A program made the translations under genes and the position numbers. Below, one piece after another: positions 14,312-26,245 of a stretch of DNA of 64,000 bases. Origin of the DNA: Sabethes cyaneus (taxonomy: Eukaryota > Arthropoda > Insecta > Diptera > Culicidae); assembly GCF_943734655.1 (NCBI RefSeq), contig NC_071355.1, positions 76,521,449-76,585,448 on the forward strand, given 5' to 3'. Position 1 is the first letter of the stretch. Every line of letters begins with the position of its first letter. The notes beneath the pieces are model-generated. The model was not told where the DNA came from, did no database searches, and saw nothing but the letters and a program-made list of their open reading frames with translations.

Positions 14312-16605
14312 GCTACATCTTGTTCACCTGCAGGCTTTCGCGGCGCATAATTCACGTCCCGGTAAATCAACTGACTTGTCACGAATTCCATTTTTCCCAT
14401 TACTCGGCAGCGCGCGGGAATTAATATCTCGCCGTCGAAGCTCACTTCAGTTTTAATTTCATTTCTTATGTAAGCCGGGAAAGGAAGGGGATTATGAACT
14501 TTCCAACCGCTGCCGCTGCCTGACACAATGGTTCAAAGAGGGGCGACGAATCTGGCAAATATTTGACCAGCGGAAAAGTTTTCGGTGCCAAAGCAAAACA
14601 GTATTTTTGTAAAGTAGCCAAAAATGGATGTATATAGCTAGGTATGGGAAAAATAATTGATGACGTTGTTTCCGACAAAAGCAATTTTATTTCTGTTGAA
14701 TGTATGATTAAATACTATAATATCTGATGTTCAAATTATTAAATCCAATAGCAGCATATAGTGTCGATTTTTTATTCAATTTTGATTAAGAATCCATACA
14801 AAACGAATCGTACACAACAATTGCAAAACTCGCCTAAAATAAACCGCTGTGCAACGATAAGAGAAGACAGGGTTGATGGCGCTAATCTACACACAAATAA
14901 GGAATAATTCTGTTTGGCATTTTTGTAATCTCGTTGTTCCCTTAATACAACAGATTTTGGTGGATTTGACGTGATTGAAGACGGCTTTGTATTAGCCGAT
15001 GTCAGTGGTATCACAGTTATGCGGAATTAAAAATAATTGAATTTTTAAACAATCAAGAAAGAATAAGGATTTGTTTGGATTAAGACGGTGCGCGATAACG
15101 TCTATTTTGTCCAAAAACCCCAAAGGAAATTTTTCAATTTTCGAACATCCCTTATTTTCAAAAATTTCCTTGAACAAAGCGTCGTAAAACAAAAATTTAA
15201 AAAAAAATCATTTAGTGATAAATTGAAATCTTTTCTATTGAAAGCTGTTCACAATCCTAGTATAGGAACGCCTTTGGACAGATGGCAGAAGTTAAACAAA
15301 CATAAGAAGTGTGTTCAACAGGGTAAACAACTTTGCTGCAAAACTAAGTCAAAGAGTATATAACACTGTTTCTATTTGAAAAGCTCCCTTTCGAAGAAAA
15401 ACTGAAGAAAGAAAAGAGTTTTTACTTTCAGCCATTACTATGAATTCACAGAGCCATGATAATTCATCTGCGAACGATAAGTAAACAAATTTCAATCCTT
15501 TTATTCCGATACCATCGGAGAGCATGCATCTGTCTGTACCGTAGATATTATTTTATGTCAAAGCAAATAGAAGTGAAAAGCGGCACTAAAAATAAACTTT
15601 CCGATATCTTCGTTCATCGGAATTGTACTTTCCACTTCAAAACACAATTCAAATTCATTCGATCTGCGCTCGAACCAAAATTGAGTTGGCTCGGCAAAGC
15701 ATGCAGTGATGGAACTCTGACGGATACGATACGAAAGAAAGTCGCAGTCCAGCAGCATCCCATCCATTATTGTCGGAGCGTAAAATATTCATGCGAAGTG
15801 CGGAGACGACTGTTATCAATTCCCTAACTGGTTGTTGTCAACAACGACAACGACGACGACGATGCCGCCCGAACAGCGCGGGTTTAATGATCTGGGATTC
15901 TTCTGTTCTTCGATTCATTGCACGCGGACAGCAACCTAGAGAATCGATAACGAACTCAACCCGAAGTTTGTGCTTTTTATTGATACATTACCATCGGAAC
16001 TGAACATTTGAATGGGAAATGTTAGGTATAACCTAACGAAGCGAAAATAAACACCAGTCTATATTGCCGGTTTCGAACTTTTTACCACTGCTAAGGGTAA
16101 AATTATGCATAAAATTCGAATTTGGAGTGTCAAAAGTTTGGTGCGGATTGTCCGCAACCCTATTAGCTACTCAGCGCCCCCATTGAATGGGCACTAATGG
16201 GGACGCCAAATGTTTAAAAACAATTCATGAACTAATGGCTTCTTCGCTTTTAGTTTGTTGATTATATTCGTTTTCCAAAGGGATTTTTGTACGCCAAATA
16301 CCATAATTAGCTACATGATAGAAGGGGAGCCTATTAGAAAGGAGCCGAATAGAATACTGGAAAGAGGACAATGAGTGTGAGTATGAATGTATGTTGAACT
16401 ATAACTCCGGAACGCGTGGACGGTTCTTCATAAACATAAAACAATATGCGTAGGGATGTTCACAAAAGGGGGTGACGATCTTTTACAAGGGGGAAGAAGG
16501 TTCAAATGAGAAAAAAGGGTCGTTTCTCTTGCATTTGGAACGATAGCAGTTGTAACGGGTGGTAACTAAAATTTTGGAATTTTCTCGAGGCCAGTATGCA
16601 CAACA

Positions 16606-16632
16606 ATCTCTCTCTCTCTCTCTCTCTCTCTT
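16606..16632. repeat. (TC)n microsatellite
   Basis: Short, pure CT dinucleotide tract. Confidence 0.9.
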
Positions 16633-17459
16633 CAGCCATTATTTTTCAATTTGCAAATGACTCACTCAAAATCATAAAAAAAATTAAGAATGCACAAAAA
16701 TGACACAAAATTGCTCACAAATGACACGAAGTTGATACAAAAATGAAATATGTATAGAACAAAAATAAGACAAGTCAACTTTTTAACTTTTTAGAAACGT
16801 TCGACTGATTGGTAGCCTAGCAAAAACATGTTTACTGTTGAACTGCTTATTCCATTCTAATGAAATCAATCCGTACAAAACTTTAGGAAATTGAATGTGG
16901 GGCCGGAATGACCAACTATACCAAATTTGGTTGAAATCGGAGGTGGTCGATTACAACGGATATGATCACTTGAGAGGGGATGACCCCTATATAACATTGA
17001 AAAATGAATTTTGTAAAAAAACCCGAGATAGCATATTTTTAAACCTTCTTTAAATTAATTGTTTTGACCAATACTAACAACCTGGGAAGAGAAATTTGAG
17101 GTGCATGAAAGTTATTATTTAATAAGTGCCTTCAGACATAGCGTGTTAGGAAGCTATCTAAGCATCCATCACTGCAACTCCGATCTCATTACCGATTCGT
17201 AAATTAACGGTACAGCAAAGGAGGAATCTGGTCTACCCACTCACATGTCATTGGGCGATAAACATGCTTCTGATGCACTTGGCATATGAAGTCTATTCCG
17301 TAAACACTTTAGTTGTGTTCAGCAATGAAGTTCTCAGTGTTCAGTGTTTAATCTGCAATGCGACTCGCAATGTACCTGAACGTCTCCACATTAGTCAACA
17401 TCCTTTCGTTACGATAGACTTGATCAAGGAAGCCTGCTATCAAAACTAAAGTTATCCAC

Positions 17460-18715
17460 AAATGCTCCAACAGCCATCTAGAGTCTCTCTCAGTCATTTT
17501 TCACTTATCGCTCCAACAAGGGAGCTTTCCATTTCTCTGGAAAACATCATTTGTATTTCCTGTTTACAAAAAAGGCGATAAAAGTCTCATTTAAAACTAT
17601 TGCGGTATAGCGGCAATATGCGCTGTTTCAAAACTATTTGAACTGGTAGTGCTCGGATTCATCAAGCATAATTGCTGTAATTATATAGTAGACTCTCAAC
17701 ATGGATTCATGTCCAAGCGCTCAACAACTTGGTACTAACTTGGTATCGTATAAGCCCTTCATTACTCATTCTGTTCAAGCACAAATTCAAGTAGACGCTA
17801 TATATACTGATTTTTCTTTAGTCTTTGACAAAATCAATCATCAAATAGCAGGGGTCAGTCCCGGCGTAGTGGTTAGCATTCACTCCTCTCACGCCGAGGA
17901 CCCGGGTTCAAATCCCAACCCCACAGAAGTCACGAATGACCAAAAACTGGTTAAAGTGACTATAATAAAATCATCAAATAGCAATAGCTAAGCTAGCCAA
18001 GCTAGGATTCTAAGGATAATTTCTAAACTGGCTCAACTCTCATCTCACAGGACGTAGAATGGCAGTGAAAGGGCCTCTTATGTTCATGATCTACCCAAAC
18101 GACCTTAATTTTATACTAAAATGTCAAAGACTATCATATGCTGATGATTTTAAATTATTCGAAATCGTGAGATATTCTAAAGACGGGCTTATTCCTGCAA
18201 ACTCAGATCGAAAATTTTGCTAACTGGTGCGAGTTGAACAGAATGACTCTAAACCCTAGTAAATGCTCTGTTATCCCTTTCACTAGGAGACGATCATTAG
18301 TTTCCTTCGATTACAACATCTCTGGAACCACACTTAACCGTGAGTCACAAGTCAAAAATCTGGGAGTCCTTTTAGGCTCCAGATTCGACTTTAAAAGTTG
18401 TGTCAACTACCTAACTGCAAAGACGTCTAAAAATGTCCGGTTTGTGTTCCGTATATCAAAAAGTTTCCGAAATACACGATGCCTCAAAGCATTGTACTGT
18501 GCCCTGGTCCACTCGATACTGGAATACGTCACGGTCGTCTTGGGCACTGCACTACCAAATCGCATCGAATCGCACTACAACGCATCGAATCAATTCAACA
18601 TAAATTTGTACACTTTACCTTACGCCACTTACCGTGGAGAGATCGTCCGAACCTCCCAAGTTACTCGGACCGTTGCACTATGGCGCAAAGCTGGCCAAAA
18701 GTCAAAAACCTAATT
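17460..18715 (+). pseudogene. Degenerate Jockey-clade non-LTR retrotransposon (RT region)
   Basis: Successive pieces of a Jockey-type RT read on the plus strand with stops and shifts. Near 17605-17715 is a 'YCGIAAICAVSKLFE' then 'DSQHGFMSKRSTT'-like block; 17785-17850 has 'AIYTDFSLVFDKINH' (Asp motif). After the SINE come 'LSYADDFKLFE' near 18135 (catalytic YADD) and a thumb region 'NRMTLNPSKCSVIPFTRRRS'. 18234-18713 stays open for 159 codons with '(F)RNTRCLKALYCALVHSIL'. The element is split by the SINE at 17851-17968. The endonuclease domain is not seen, so it is 5' truncated. Confidence 0.8.
17851..17968 (+). mobile_element. tRNA-derived SINE inserted in the Jockey remnant, 15-bp TSD
   Basis: The 118-bp insert starts 'ggggtcagtcccggcgtagt' and has an A-box-like 'gcgtagtggttagc' and a perfect B box 'GGTTCAAATCC', about 30 bp apart, as in RNA polymerase III promoters of tRNA genes. 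It ends in an 'ataataaa'-type tail. The 15-bp 'aatcatcaaatagca' is present immediately before (17836-17850) and after (17969-17983), a perfect target-site duplication. The insertion interrupts the RT frame right after 'FDKINHQIA', which resumes downstream. Confidence 0.88.
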
Positions 18716-18888
18716 TCAACATTTTGCCATTATTATTTTTTTATCATTTTATGGAGTAGTTTGGGAGGTTAACCTGAAATTTTTAGCCAGTTTGAAGTTA
18801 AAATGAATTTTTGACAAATGTTTGTAGTTAAACAACAAAATGTATGGGAAACTCTACACCATTATTCAACGATCAAGAAAGTATGGTG

Positions 18889-19131
18889 CACTCAAAATAA
18901 TTTTCACGTCGAAATTACGTGAAAAGTTATGTGATTATTTTCCATCTAACTTTTCCCGTACTATTTACGTCAATTCAACGTAGTTTGCATTAGTATGCGT
19001 TCATTTACGTGGAAATCAGATAGATTTTATTGTATTTTCCAATAATGTTCAACTGAAAGTCACGTAACTCCCTGTAGAGAAATTTACGTGATTTTTCACG
19101 TGGAAAGAACGTGTGGATTATTTTGCGTGTG
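18889..19131. mobile_element. MITE-like element rich in 'TTTCACGT' motifs
   Basis: The ends 'CACTCAAAATAATTTTCACG' and, on the other strand, 'CACACGCAAAATAATCCACA' form an imperfect inverted repeat. The interior repeats 'ttacgtg', 'tttcacgt' and 'acgtggaaa' many times in both directions. No target duplication was found. Non-coding, family unknown. Confidence 0.45.
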
Positions 19132-20109
19132 GGAAACGTCAGAAAATGCTCGAGTTAAATGCATCTTATACGAAACGAAATTTTCTCTACTTTTCGGAAA
19201 ACTAAGTGGCTTTCTGCGCTTTTGCTGCGCTAAGGAAGGAATATCGATTTTTTGACAAGTATATTGAAAGTGATTTCTTCTCGTAATATGGAGGAATGAT
19301 TTTATCTTTCATAGGAGGATTGAAATCACTATAAAAGTCATCTTGTCAACACAAAAATCAAAAAGGTCAGTGTTATGTTTTTTATATAAGTATTATATAT
19401 GCAGGAGTATTACACATACTAAAAAATGTCAGCAAACACAGATCAGAGTGACAGTATACCGTCACCACACAATTATCAAATCTCAAACAGTCAGTACAAT
19501 CAAAGTGACCAACAGCAAAAAAAGACGGCACACAAACCGTTACTAGAGATACTAACAAACGTTTACCGCAAAAGCTCGTTTTACCGGACTACTAAAAACA
19601 GAAAAAAGTGTCACAATTACAACAAATTGTTTTATTAAATGTAGTAAGTAAAAAAAATAGTTAAAATTAAGATCAAACAATCACTATCAGTATTCATACA
19701 GCAATATAAATAGGACACCATTTGTAAATTATATGGACGATCATAAAGTAGATACACACAGACACCAGACAACAAAACTTACAGCCTCTGTAAGTTAAAA
19801 ATAAGTCATTTTTCTGAGACGGAAAAAACGAATTTATATGTAATACAATTTTAGTTTCCTTGAAAAAGTTGGAATAAAGCCACCGAAACGTCGGATTTAG
19901 AAGCAAAACATCGTTTTAGCTGCTAAATACAGGCTACATAGCCGAAAAACAGAACCTGAAAATTGCATATTACAGTCGGAAAGCATACATTAAAGTTAGT
20001 GTTGATCATCATCTAACTTTTCTAGGCGCTTAGGGTACCTTTTTCTGAGTTAGGGTTTTCCCAAAAATCATCATTTTTGCCAAAATTTGTTTCTTTGAAA
20101 ATTCATAGC
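19132..20109. other. No gene seen
   Basis: Anonymous AT-rich DNA. Short frames at 19343-19638 (plus) and 19694-19906 (minus) have no recognisable content. Confidence 0.45.
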
Positions 20110-20492
20110 TACCCAGCCAGCACTAACTCGTCTGTCGTATACGAAAATTATCGTAAATATCTCTAAACAAATTCGAAATCCTAAACACAGCCTAAAAAAG
20201 CGCGCACAAGTTGATATTCCATCGTTTATAATGAATAATGATAGTAGCAAACAAACGTACGATTTTCAGCACAAAGTTGCAACATTGAATGTATCTGGTC
20301 GCGCTCAATCGGATCTTATCGCATACCTATATAAGTAAATCGTTGAAAATTATTCCGCGTATGCGTATATCGCCTCAAAAATGGTACTTAAGGACTACTT
20401 TTGCGCATCGAATACGACTTTATTGGATACATATCGGTACGTACTACTCATTTTTAACTTTAAAATACATATAAAAATGCTAGCTGTGTGAT
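20110..20492. mobile_element. Possible MITE with short 'CCCAGCCAGCA' inverted ends
   Basis: The left 'acccagccagcactaactcg' and the right 'aatgctagctgtgtg' (reverse complement 'cacacagctagcatt') form an imperfect ~11-bp inverted repeat about 380 bp apart. The interior has regulatory-looking phrases ('gcgtatgcgtatatcgcctc') but no transposase. The duplication is not clear, so boundaries are approximate. Confidence 0.4.
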
Positions 20493-22729
20493 TTTTATTT
20501 TTTTCTTTTAACGACGTATAGCAGTCGGCTTACTTTTTTCTGTTGGAGAAGAATAAATGCTTTGCGAAAAATGTAGATTCAGGCAAACTGAAAAGTTCTT
20601 GATATTAAGCCAAAAATATAAACTTAGAGAAAAATCGTAGTGGACCCTCACACTACATGTGACCGCTGACGCAGTAGTTAGTTACTACTTACGACGCTAC
20701 CCTACTAGCACAGTTGTTATAAACTAGTTGTGGTAACCGATTAATGACTGATTTCACTCATAAATAGGTTGCAGCAACCAGGAGTGACAAAAGTGTGCTA
20801 CTTGGGTAGCTACGAGTAGTTAGTTACGACGTAGTTACTACGTGTTGCAAAAGTTTTATGTTCCGCCTGCTGTCACCGCCAATGCTTGAGGCTCATTAAA
20901 AAAACCTTGACCCAAGTACATATCTCTTTGTTTGGCAAATCCTCGCTTTGAACACAAAAATAACTAGCAAAAATATCAGTAGAAATAAGTTCAATGTAAT
21001 TCAGCAACAATAGTTTAACAGACTTTTCCTTTTCATAACTTCTACCTATTTATTGATATATTGAGGTGGCGAAACATCGACTCTTTGAAGAGCTAAAATG
21101 AAGTGTTATTGTTGAGCTTTCAACTTTCATAATACCAAGTTTGTTGTCAATTTGAAGCAGTCGTCGTTGATTGAGCTGCAAGCTAACAACACAATACCGC
21201 CTACAATTGTTACCAAAAAAGTCTGACTCTGGTAAAGCCACCACTTGTTTACTCAACATGCTGTTCAGCACAGCACAGCTGCAAGTACGATGGCTAGTGT
21301 TTCGCTGTTTTTTCCAACTGATGTACTTCAATGGTGAACTGACATCGTTCACCATGGCACAGACAGCTTCGCAGACGCGTGGGTCAGTTGATTTGATTCT
21401 AGAAGCTTCTACACTTTTCTCGAATGGATGCCAAGCCATCCTGCACAAACAAATGAAGTAGAAAGCAAAATGGATTTGCATTCTAAAATAACATCCTTCG
21501 TGGTAAGACTCCGTTTACCACACCAACCCAAATCCAGTGACAAAATCCAATAAATCATTTACCGAATTATGTCATACTACGTGATGTGATGATCAACAAT
21601 GTCATACACAATTAAGTGGTTCTTAAAAACAATACACTTGTTCCACTTATCCAACATGTAAGTTATTACAAAACTAAAACCATTCATATGTTGAATTGGT
21701 CCTTAATCTGAAAACCATCTGTCGTGCGACGTGTCTGTCCGAGACGACCGTACCACGACGCGTTGAATAAATTGCAAAAAGACACCATTCCGACCCGGAC
21801 CGACAAAAACCGGCCCATTGGCACAATATGCTACGAGTGTTGACATAAATTAGAGTGGTTCTTTCCAGACGTTGCCTTTAGCAGGTCTCTGCAGGATATT
21901 TTCTAAACGGGTAACGTCGGTCGGTGCAGCATTGGGCGTTAGACTACATTTGTTGCTGCTCAGAGTTTTCCCACCCGAGCTACAAAGTTGGGTGAAAATT
22001 AAATTTCCTAGCCTTGTTTCCGATTTGCGTCAAACAACTTGAGAACAATGGCTTTCGCACGGGATATCACGTTACTGCCTAACGCTACAGGATTACAATT
22101 GATACTGCTATTCAACGTTACTACATATTGCATTGGATGTACTTCAACTAAACGACAACGACACCAATTCGTGGCTTACAACACAAAAATTAATTCAATT
22201 TTCAGCCAATTTAGTAAAGTTCAACGAAAGTCGAAGTCGAAACGAAGCGTGTAATTAGTAAATATTTACCTACATGCTACGCGTCCCCGCATAGCAAAAC
22301 AAATTAATCTCGTAACGGGATGAGGCATTTTGTTACCCGCCGAACACGGCACGGGTAACAAAGAGATGGGTTTCCTTTTTCGACGAATCCCTAACATTGT
22401 TGAATTTGTAGGAAGTCACAAATTTTCAAATAGCTGTGCAGTGAGAGCGTTTTAGGCTTCGGGCGCCGAAAATTAAATATAGGGTTTGCTGTAATGTACA
22501 GCCTTTGCTCTTGTTCACTTCCGTTAGTCATATTTCGTGACATCTTAAGCGTAGATTTATAGCCGAATATAGAATATCTTCCATAGTTGAATATATTCAA
22601 CTTCAACGAAGTTAGAAGTATTCGATTTCGGTGTAGGCTGGATACTCATAAAATTTCATAATTACTCTATTTTGGACGCTTCCAAAGGTTCGATTATTGT
22701 CGCAGCCTTTTACGAGTTATACAAAATTT
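20493..22729. other. No confirmed gene; palindrome-rich patch at 20.64-20.87 kb
   Basis: 20640-20870 is unusually rich in short inverted repeats built from 'gtagttagttac' and 'gtagttactacgtg', possibly a decayed foldback element. The longest open frame is minus 21050-21481 (143 codons, several Cys); I recognise no family and it lacks a convincing start context. Otherwise anonymous. Confidence 0.4.
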
Positions 22730-22946
22730 GAACCTCCCTCCCAGTTGGTCTCGAGGTAAGATGCTGGCCCAACAAGTCAGTCATCGTATGTTCGAATCTC
22801 GGCTGGGAGAGGCTGTTAGAGTCAATAGGATCGTAGCAACTGGCCCTGCAATTGTCCTGTACTCTAACAGCTGGCTGCGAAGTCAGTCGTATAAAAACAG
22901 AAGGTCATATTTCGATAACGGAATGTAGCACCTAGGCTTTGCTTTT
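22730..22946 (+). mobile_element. tRNA-derived SINE (mosquito Feilai-like in style)
   Basis: Begins near 'acctccctcccagttggtct'. It has an A-box-like 'ttggtctcgaggtaagatgc' and a B box 'GTTCGAATCTC' about 40 bp later, then a non-tRNA body ('agtcaataggatcgtagcaa', 'aaaacagaaggtcatatttc') and the tail 'ggctttgctttt'. This structure fits tRNA-related SINEs of culicine mosquitoes; the family name is from memory and should be checked. No clear target duplication was found, so the exact ends are uncertain. Confidence 0.72.
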
Positions 22947-24121
22947 ACCCACGCCGGCAGTAGATGTTGGCTACTGTCAAACACATAGAGTGAGGATAGG
23001 GTTGCCAGTCCCTTGGAACCGACAGATTCATAATTCATGCGTTAACATTACCGACATTGCCTGGTCCTACGTCAAAAACACGATAGTATCTCAGAGCAAC
23101 CGTTGCCATTTTATGTTTATGTTTTCAATGCCATATTCAGTTATTCAGAAAAATTGCTGATTACCTCAGGCTATTTAATGATAACAGCCGGCGATTCGTC
23201 AGCTATCCCAATGCTACATAAAAGCCATCAAATAGTGGCACGTATCAGGTTCCACCGCTTGTTTGTACATTTCCAAGCTCACAGGTGGCATATTTTCGCG
23301 ACAGGGAACATCATCCTGCAGCTCTAATAAAAAAATGTCAGTTAATCGGATTAAATTGTTGACATAAAAAACACAGAATTTATAAATAAACGTTCGTAAA
23401 CATATTTCTATCGAAACCATTTCAAATATTCAATCACAAATTGTACCGGTCCCAATGAAAAAAAAATTCCTATACCTAACTTCAAAGGGACAACAGTGCC
23501 GGATTGTTCAATTATTCACTGTATGATCTAAATTCGCAGAACTTCACCAGGAAGAGCATCAGCTGTGCTGCGAAGCTTTGGGAAATGAGCTCTTTTTCAC
23601 GTTCACAGTTCGATATTGGAAGCACGTACGAAATTGGTAAGCTGAAGCCAGCACAAGTCGAATTATGTGGTACGCCATCAGCGAAGCACAATGCTACCAC
23701 TCAACTGAATGAGTCCTAAATTTTCACGTCACGTCTCTAGTCTCGACTGCAGGCCAAACAAAAGCAGCTATTCCTAGGTTTTCTCTTTCGACCGCCGACG
23801 GTGAATATCTATTCCAATGACATCCGTCAATCAAGCTTGGAATATCATCGAAAACCAGTTAGCTTCATTATGCGTTAATTTTCTGCCTTTCTGACTTTTC
23901 GTCACGAATGAATGTAAACGTAAAAATAGATGTTTTTCATCTGAAATTATTTTATTTTGGTTAGTACAAACAAACAAAATTGAACTTTCGAATAAAGAAA
24001 ACCTTGAAAGAAAAATATACTTACCTATTTATTTTTTGCGTGTTCATTATTCAGATTCATTCAATGCCCGTGTTGTTTTGAAGTCAATGGTAGCATGAAT
24101 AGATTGATGTTTTAATCACTT
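22947..24121. other. No gene seen
   Basis: Anonymous sequence with short frames on both strands (e.g. 23504-23719 plus) lacking recognisable domains. Confidence 0.45.
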
Positions 24122-24180
24122 TCGAACACTGGCGTACCCAGGCTGGGGCAGACTGGGGCACACTGGAGCACACTGGGGCA
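24122..24180. repeat. Short minisatellite, 'ctggggcacac' unit
   Basis: Four to five imperfect head-to-tail copies of a ~12-bp unit ('gactggggcacactggagca'). Confidence 0.8.
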
Positions 24181-24262
24181 CATGGCCCACTTTTTATATA
24201 AAGTTCAACGTAAAAAAATGATTCCTCAGGGTGTAACTGGGAAATGGCTGTAACTTAAGCCT

Positions 24263-24364
24263 CTCCCTCTTCTTCTTCTTCTTCTTCTTCTTCTTCTTCT
24301 TCTTCTTCTTCTTCTTCTTCTTCTACTACTACTTCTTCTTCTTCTTCTTCTACTTCTTCTTCTT
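24263..24364. repeat. (TTC)n microsatellite with TAC interruptions
   Basis: About 100 bp of CTT/TTC trinucleotide repeats interrupted by 'tactactac', directly downstream (in element orientation) of the degraded non-LTR element on the minus strand. Confidence 0.95.
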
Positions 24365-24403
24365 AGTGGAAGGAACAATTGTTGTTTTTGAGGGATTGAT
24401 GCC

Positions 24404-26245
24404 CAGACCTTCTTTTCTACAGTGTAAAGTTTAAGTCCCTCTGCATTCTATCCAATATCACGTCGTCGAATTTTCCCCGAACCATAGTGACCAAATCATC
24501 AGCAAAGTCCACAACTTCGAAACCTTTTGCCCCTAAGCTTCTCAGAAGATCGTCAACCACCAGTGACCAAAGTAGGGGGGAGAGAACCCCTCCTTGTAGA
24601 CAACCTTTGGTTGCAGTCATCGTTGTTGACATCCCTCCCAGCTCCAAGGTGAGCATACCTATGTGTGAGCATACTGTCGATCCATTCGACTATACAGTTA
24701 TCAAATTGTCTTTTCTTCAGCACATTTGCCGTTGATAAATAAGAAGCATTATCAAAGGCCCCTTCGATATCGAGAAACGCGCCTAATGCTGTTTCTTTCG
24801 ATGAAAGAGACTTTTCAATTTTTGTCACGAGCGTGTGTAGAGATTGTACATTTACTAGCTTAGTATGCAAACTGGTGTTTCGATAATGGATATCCAATCA
24901 TGTTTTCAGACTTAATGTATTCATATAATACTTTTTCCATAGTTTTTAACAATACTGATGATAAACTAATTAGTCTGAAAGCTTTTGGAAGTGATTTGTC
25001 ACGTTTTCCTGCTTTTGGTATGAACACGGAATATGATTTAGTATCAGACTTGTCTTAAAAATCTCGATTAGAGATGGAATTAGCGCTGATTCTCCATTTT
25101 GAATCTGAGCTGGGAAAATCCCATCTGCACCTACCGATAAGGTTGAAGGTTATAAGGTTGAAAGGATCTCACTGCGTTCTCCACCCTAGTGAAGACCATC
25201 CCAGCGACTCTGGTTGCGATCTCATTTGTCCTCTCAGATCCTAAGTTCTTTTGAGAACATCTTATATCACATTCAGAGTCCGCGCTAGTAACAGAATTGA
25301 CTGGGGAAGATCCCGGAAAATGAGTTCCCATCATTAGGTCTATTACTTCAGCAGGTGATTTTGTGAACGAACCGTCTCCTTTCTTGAGAGAACCGAGTCC
25401 GTTTGAATGGAGTCTTGTTTGCAAGAGTGTTGTTAAGTCTTGCCACAATTGGAGTACTTTCAATGCTTTCGCAATTGGGTACCCAAGATTTCCTTTTCGA
25501 TCGTCTTAGTTCTCTGCTATATTAGGTTAGAGCTCTCCTATATTGAGTTCAGTCCGAAGTAATCTTAGCACTAATGAACAGTTTTCGCGCCATTTTGCGA
25601 AGCCGCTCGAGCCTTTTGTTCCATCAGGGAACATTCCTAGTTGAAATAACCCAACAATTACTGTTACAAGAAAAGATCGTTCAAGACCTCTGAGGCCGCT
25701 TCAAGTTGTTGAACCTTGAACTGACCTAATTCTTGTAGTGAAGCTTTTCGATTCGAATTCCAGCGCATACATACAGCAGCTAAAGCTTAACACAATTGTG
25801 TGTGACCCATGATTGTGGACTGACTGTATCTGTGATCAGACAGCGAAGCTTCGTACGATACGTGCCAGTTTTGTATTTTCTCTGAAATTACTGGACTGCA
25901 CAGAGTCAGGTCCAAGACTTCCTGCCTGATAGCATTTATGAATGTGGTTCATGTAGTTTCGTTATTAGTAATGTCGATATTGTTTGACGAGAGAAATTCT
26001 AAAAGGCACTCACCTCGATTGTTGATGTCGGTGCTTCCCCACAAAGTGTGATGGGCGTTGGCATCGCAGCCGATGATGAAATCTTTGTTGACTTCTCTGC
26101 AGTATTTGACAAACGCCACAACCTCTTGAGTGGGTACCTCAGGAACGTCACCAGGAAAATAAGCCGATGCTATGATAATATCGGATTTTCCCCTGGCGAT
26201 TGGTACCTCAACTCTGATCGCGACGATGTCTCGTTTGATTAACTC
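24404..26245 (-). pseudogene. Degenerate non-LTR retrotransposon, endonuclease plus RT (I/R1/Loa-like)
   Basis: Read on the minus strand from high to low coordinates. An endonuclease piece at ~26213-25950 has 'DIIIASAYFPGDVPEV' and 'IIGCDANAHHTLWGS', the APE-type endonuclease catalytic Asp/His region. A linker piece at 25463-25131 follows, then RT with 'GAFLDIEGAFDNAS' (24897-24553), 'GGVLSPLLWSLVVDDLL' and the catalytic 'VDFADDLVTMVRGK' (24656-24417). Frames are broken several times. The Gly-Gly before 'VLSP' and the FADD box fit the I/R1/Loa group better than Jockey; that call is tentative. The 5' end abuts another LINE remnant at ~26245. Confidence 0.8.

Larger units (their letters stand above)
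13619..17459. other. No confirmed gene; anonymous DNA
   Basis: Mostly AT-rich with no recognised protein. A possible exon is listed separately at 13961-14311. Open frames at 15088-15363, 15456-15827 and 15770-16003 overlap each other and show no domain. 16606-16632 is a short (TC)n tract. 16380-16560 carries 'ataactccggaacgcg', a phrase shared with the 11.8-kb repeat, so a dispersed element remnant is present there. Confidence 0.45.

Noticed and set aside
17851..17968. Functional tRNA gene
   Set aside because: Has A and B boxes but no tRNA cloverleaf or anticodon arm that I could fold, and is flanked by a 15-bp target duplication; it is a SINE.
21050..21481. 143-codon minus frame with several Cys
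   Set aside because: No recognisable domain, and the opposite strand is open as well over 96 codons; treated as chance.
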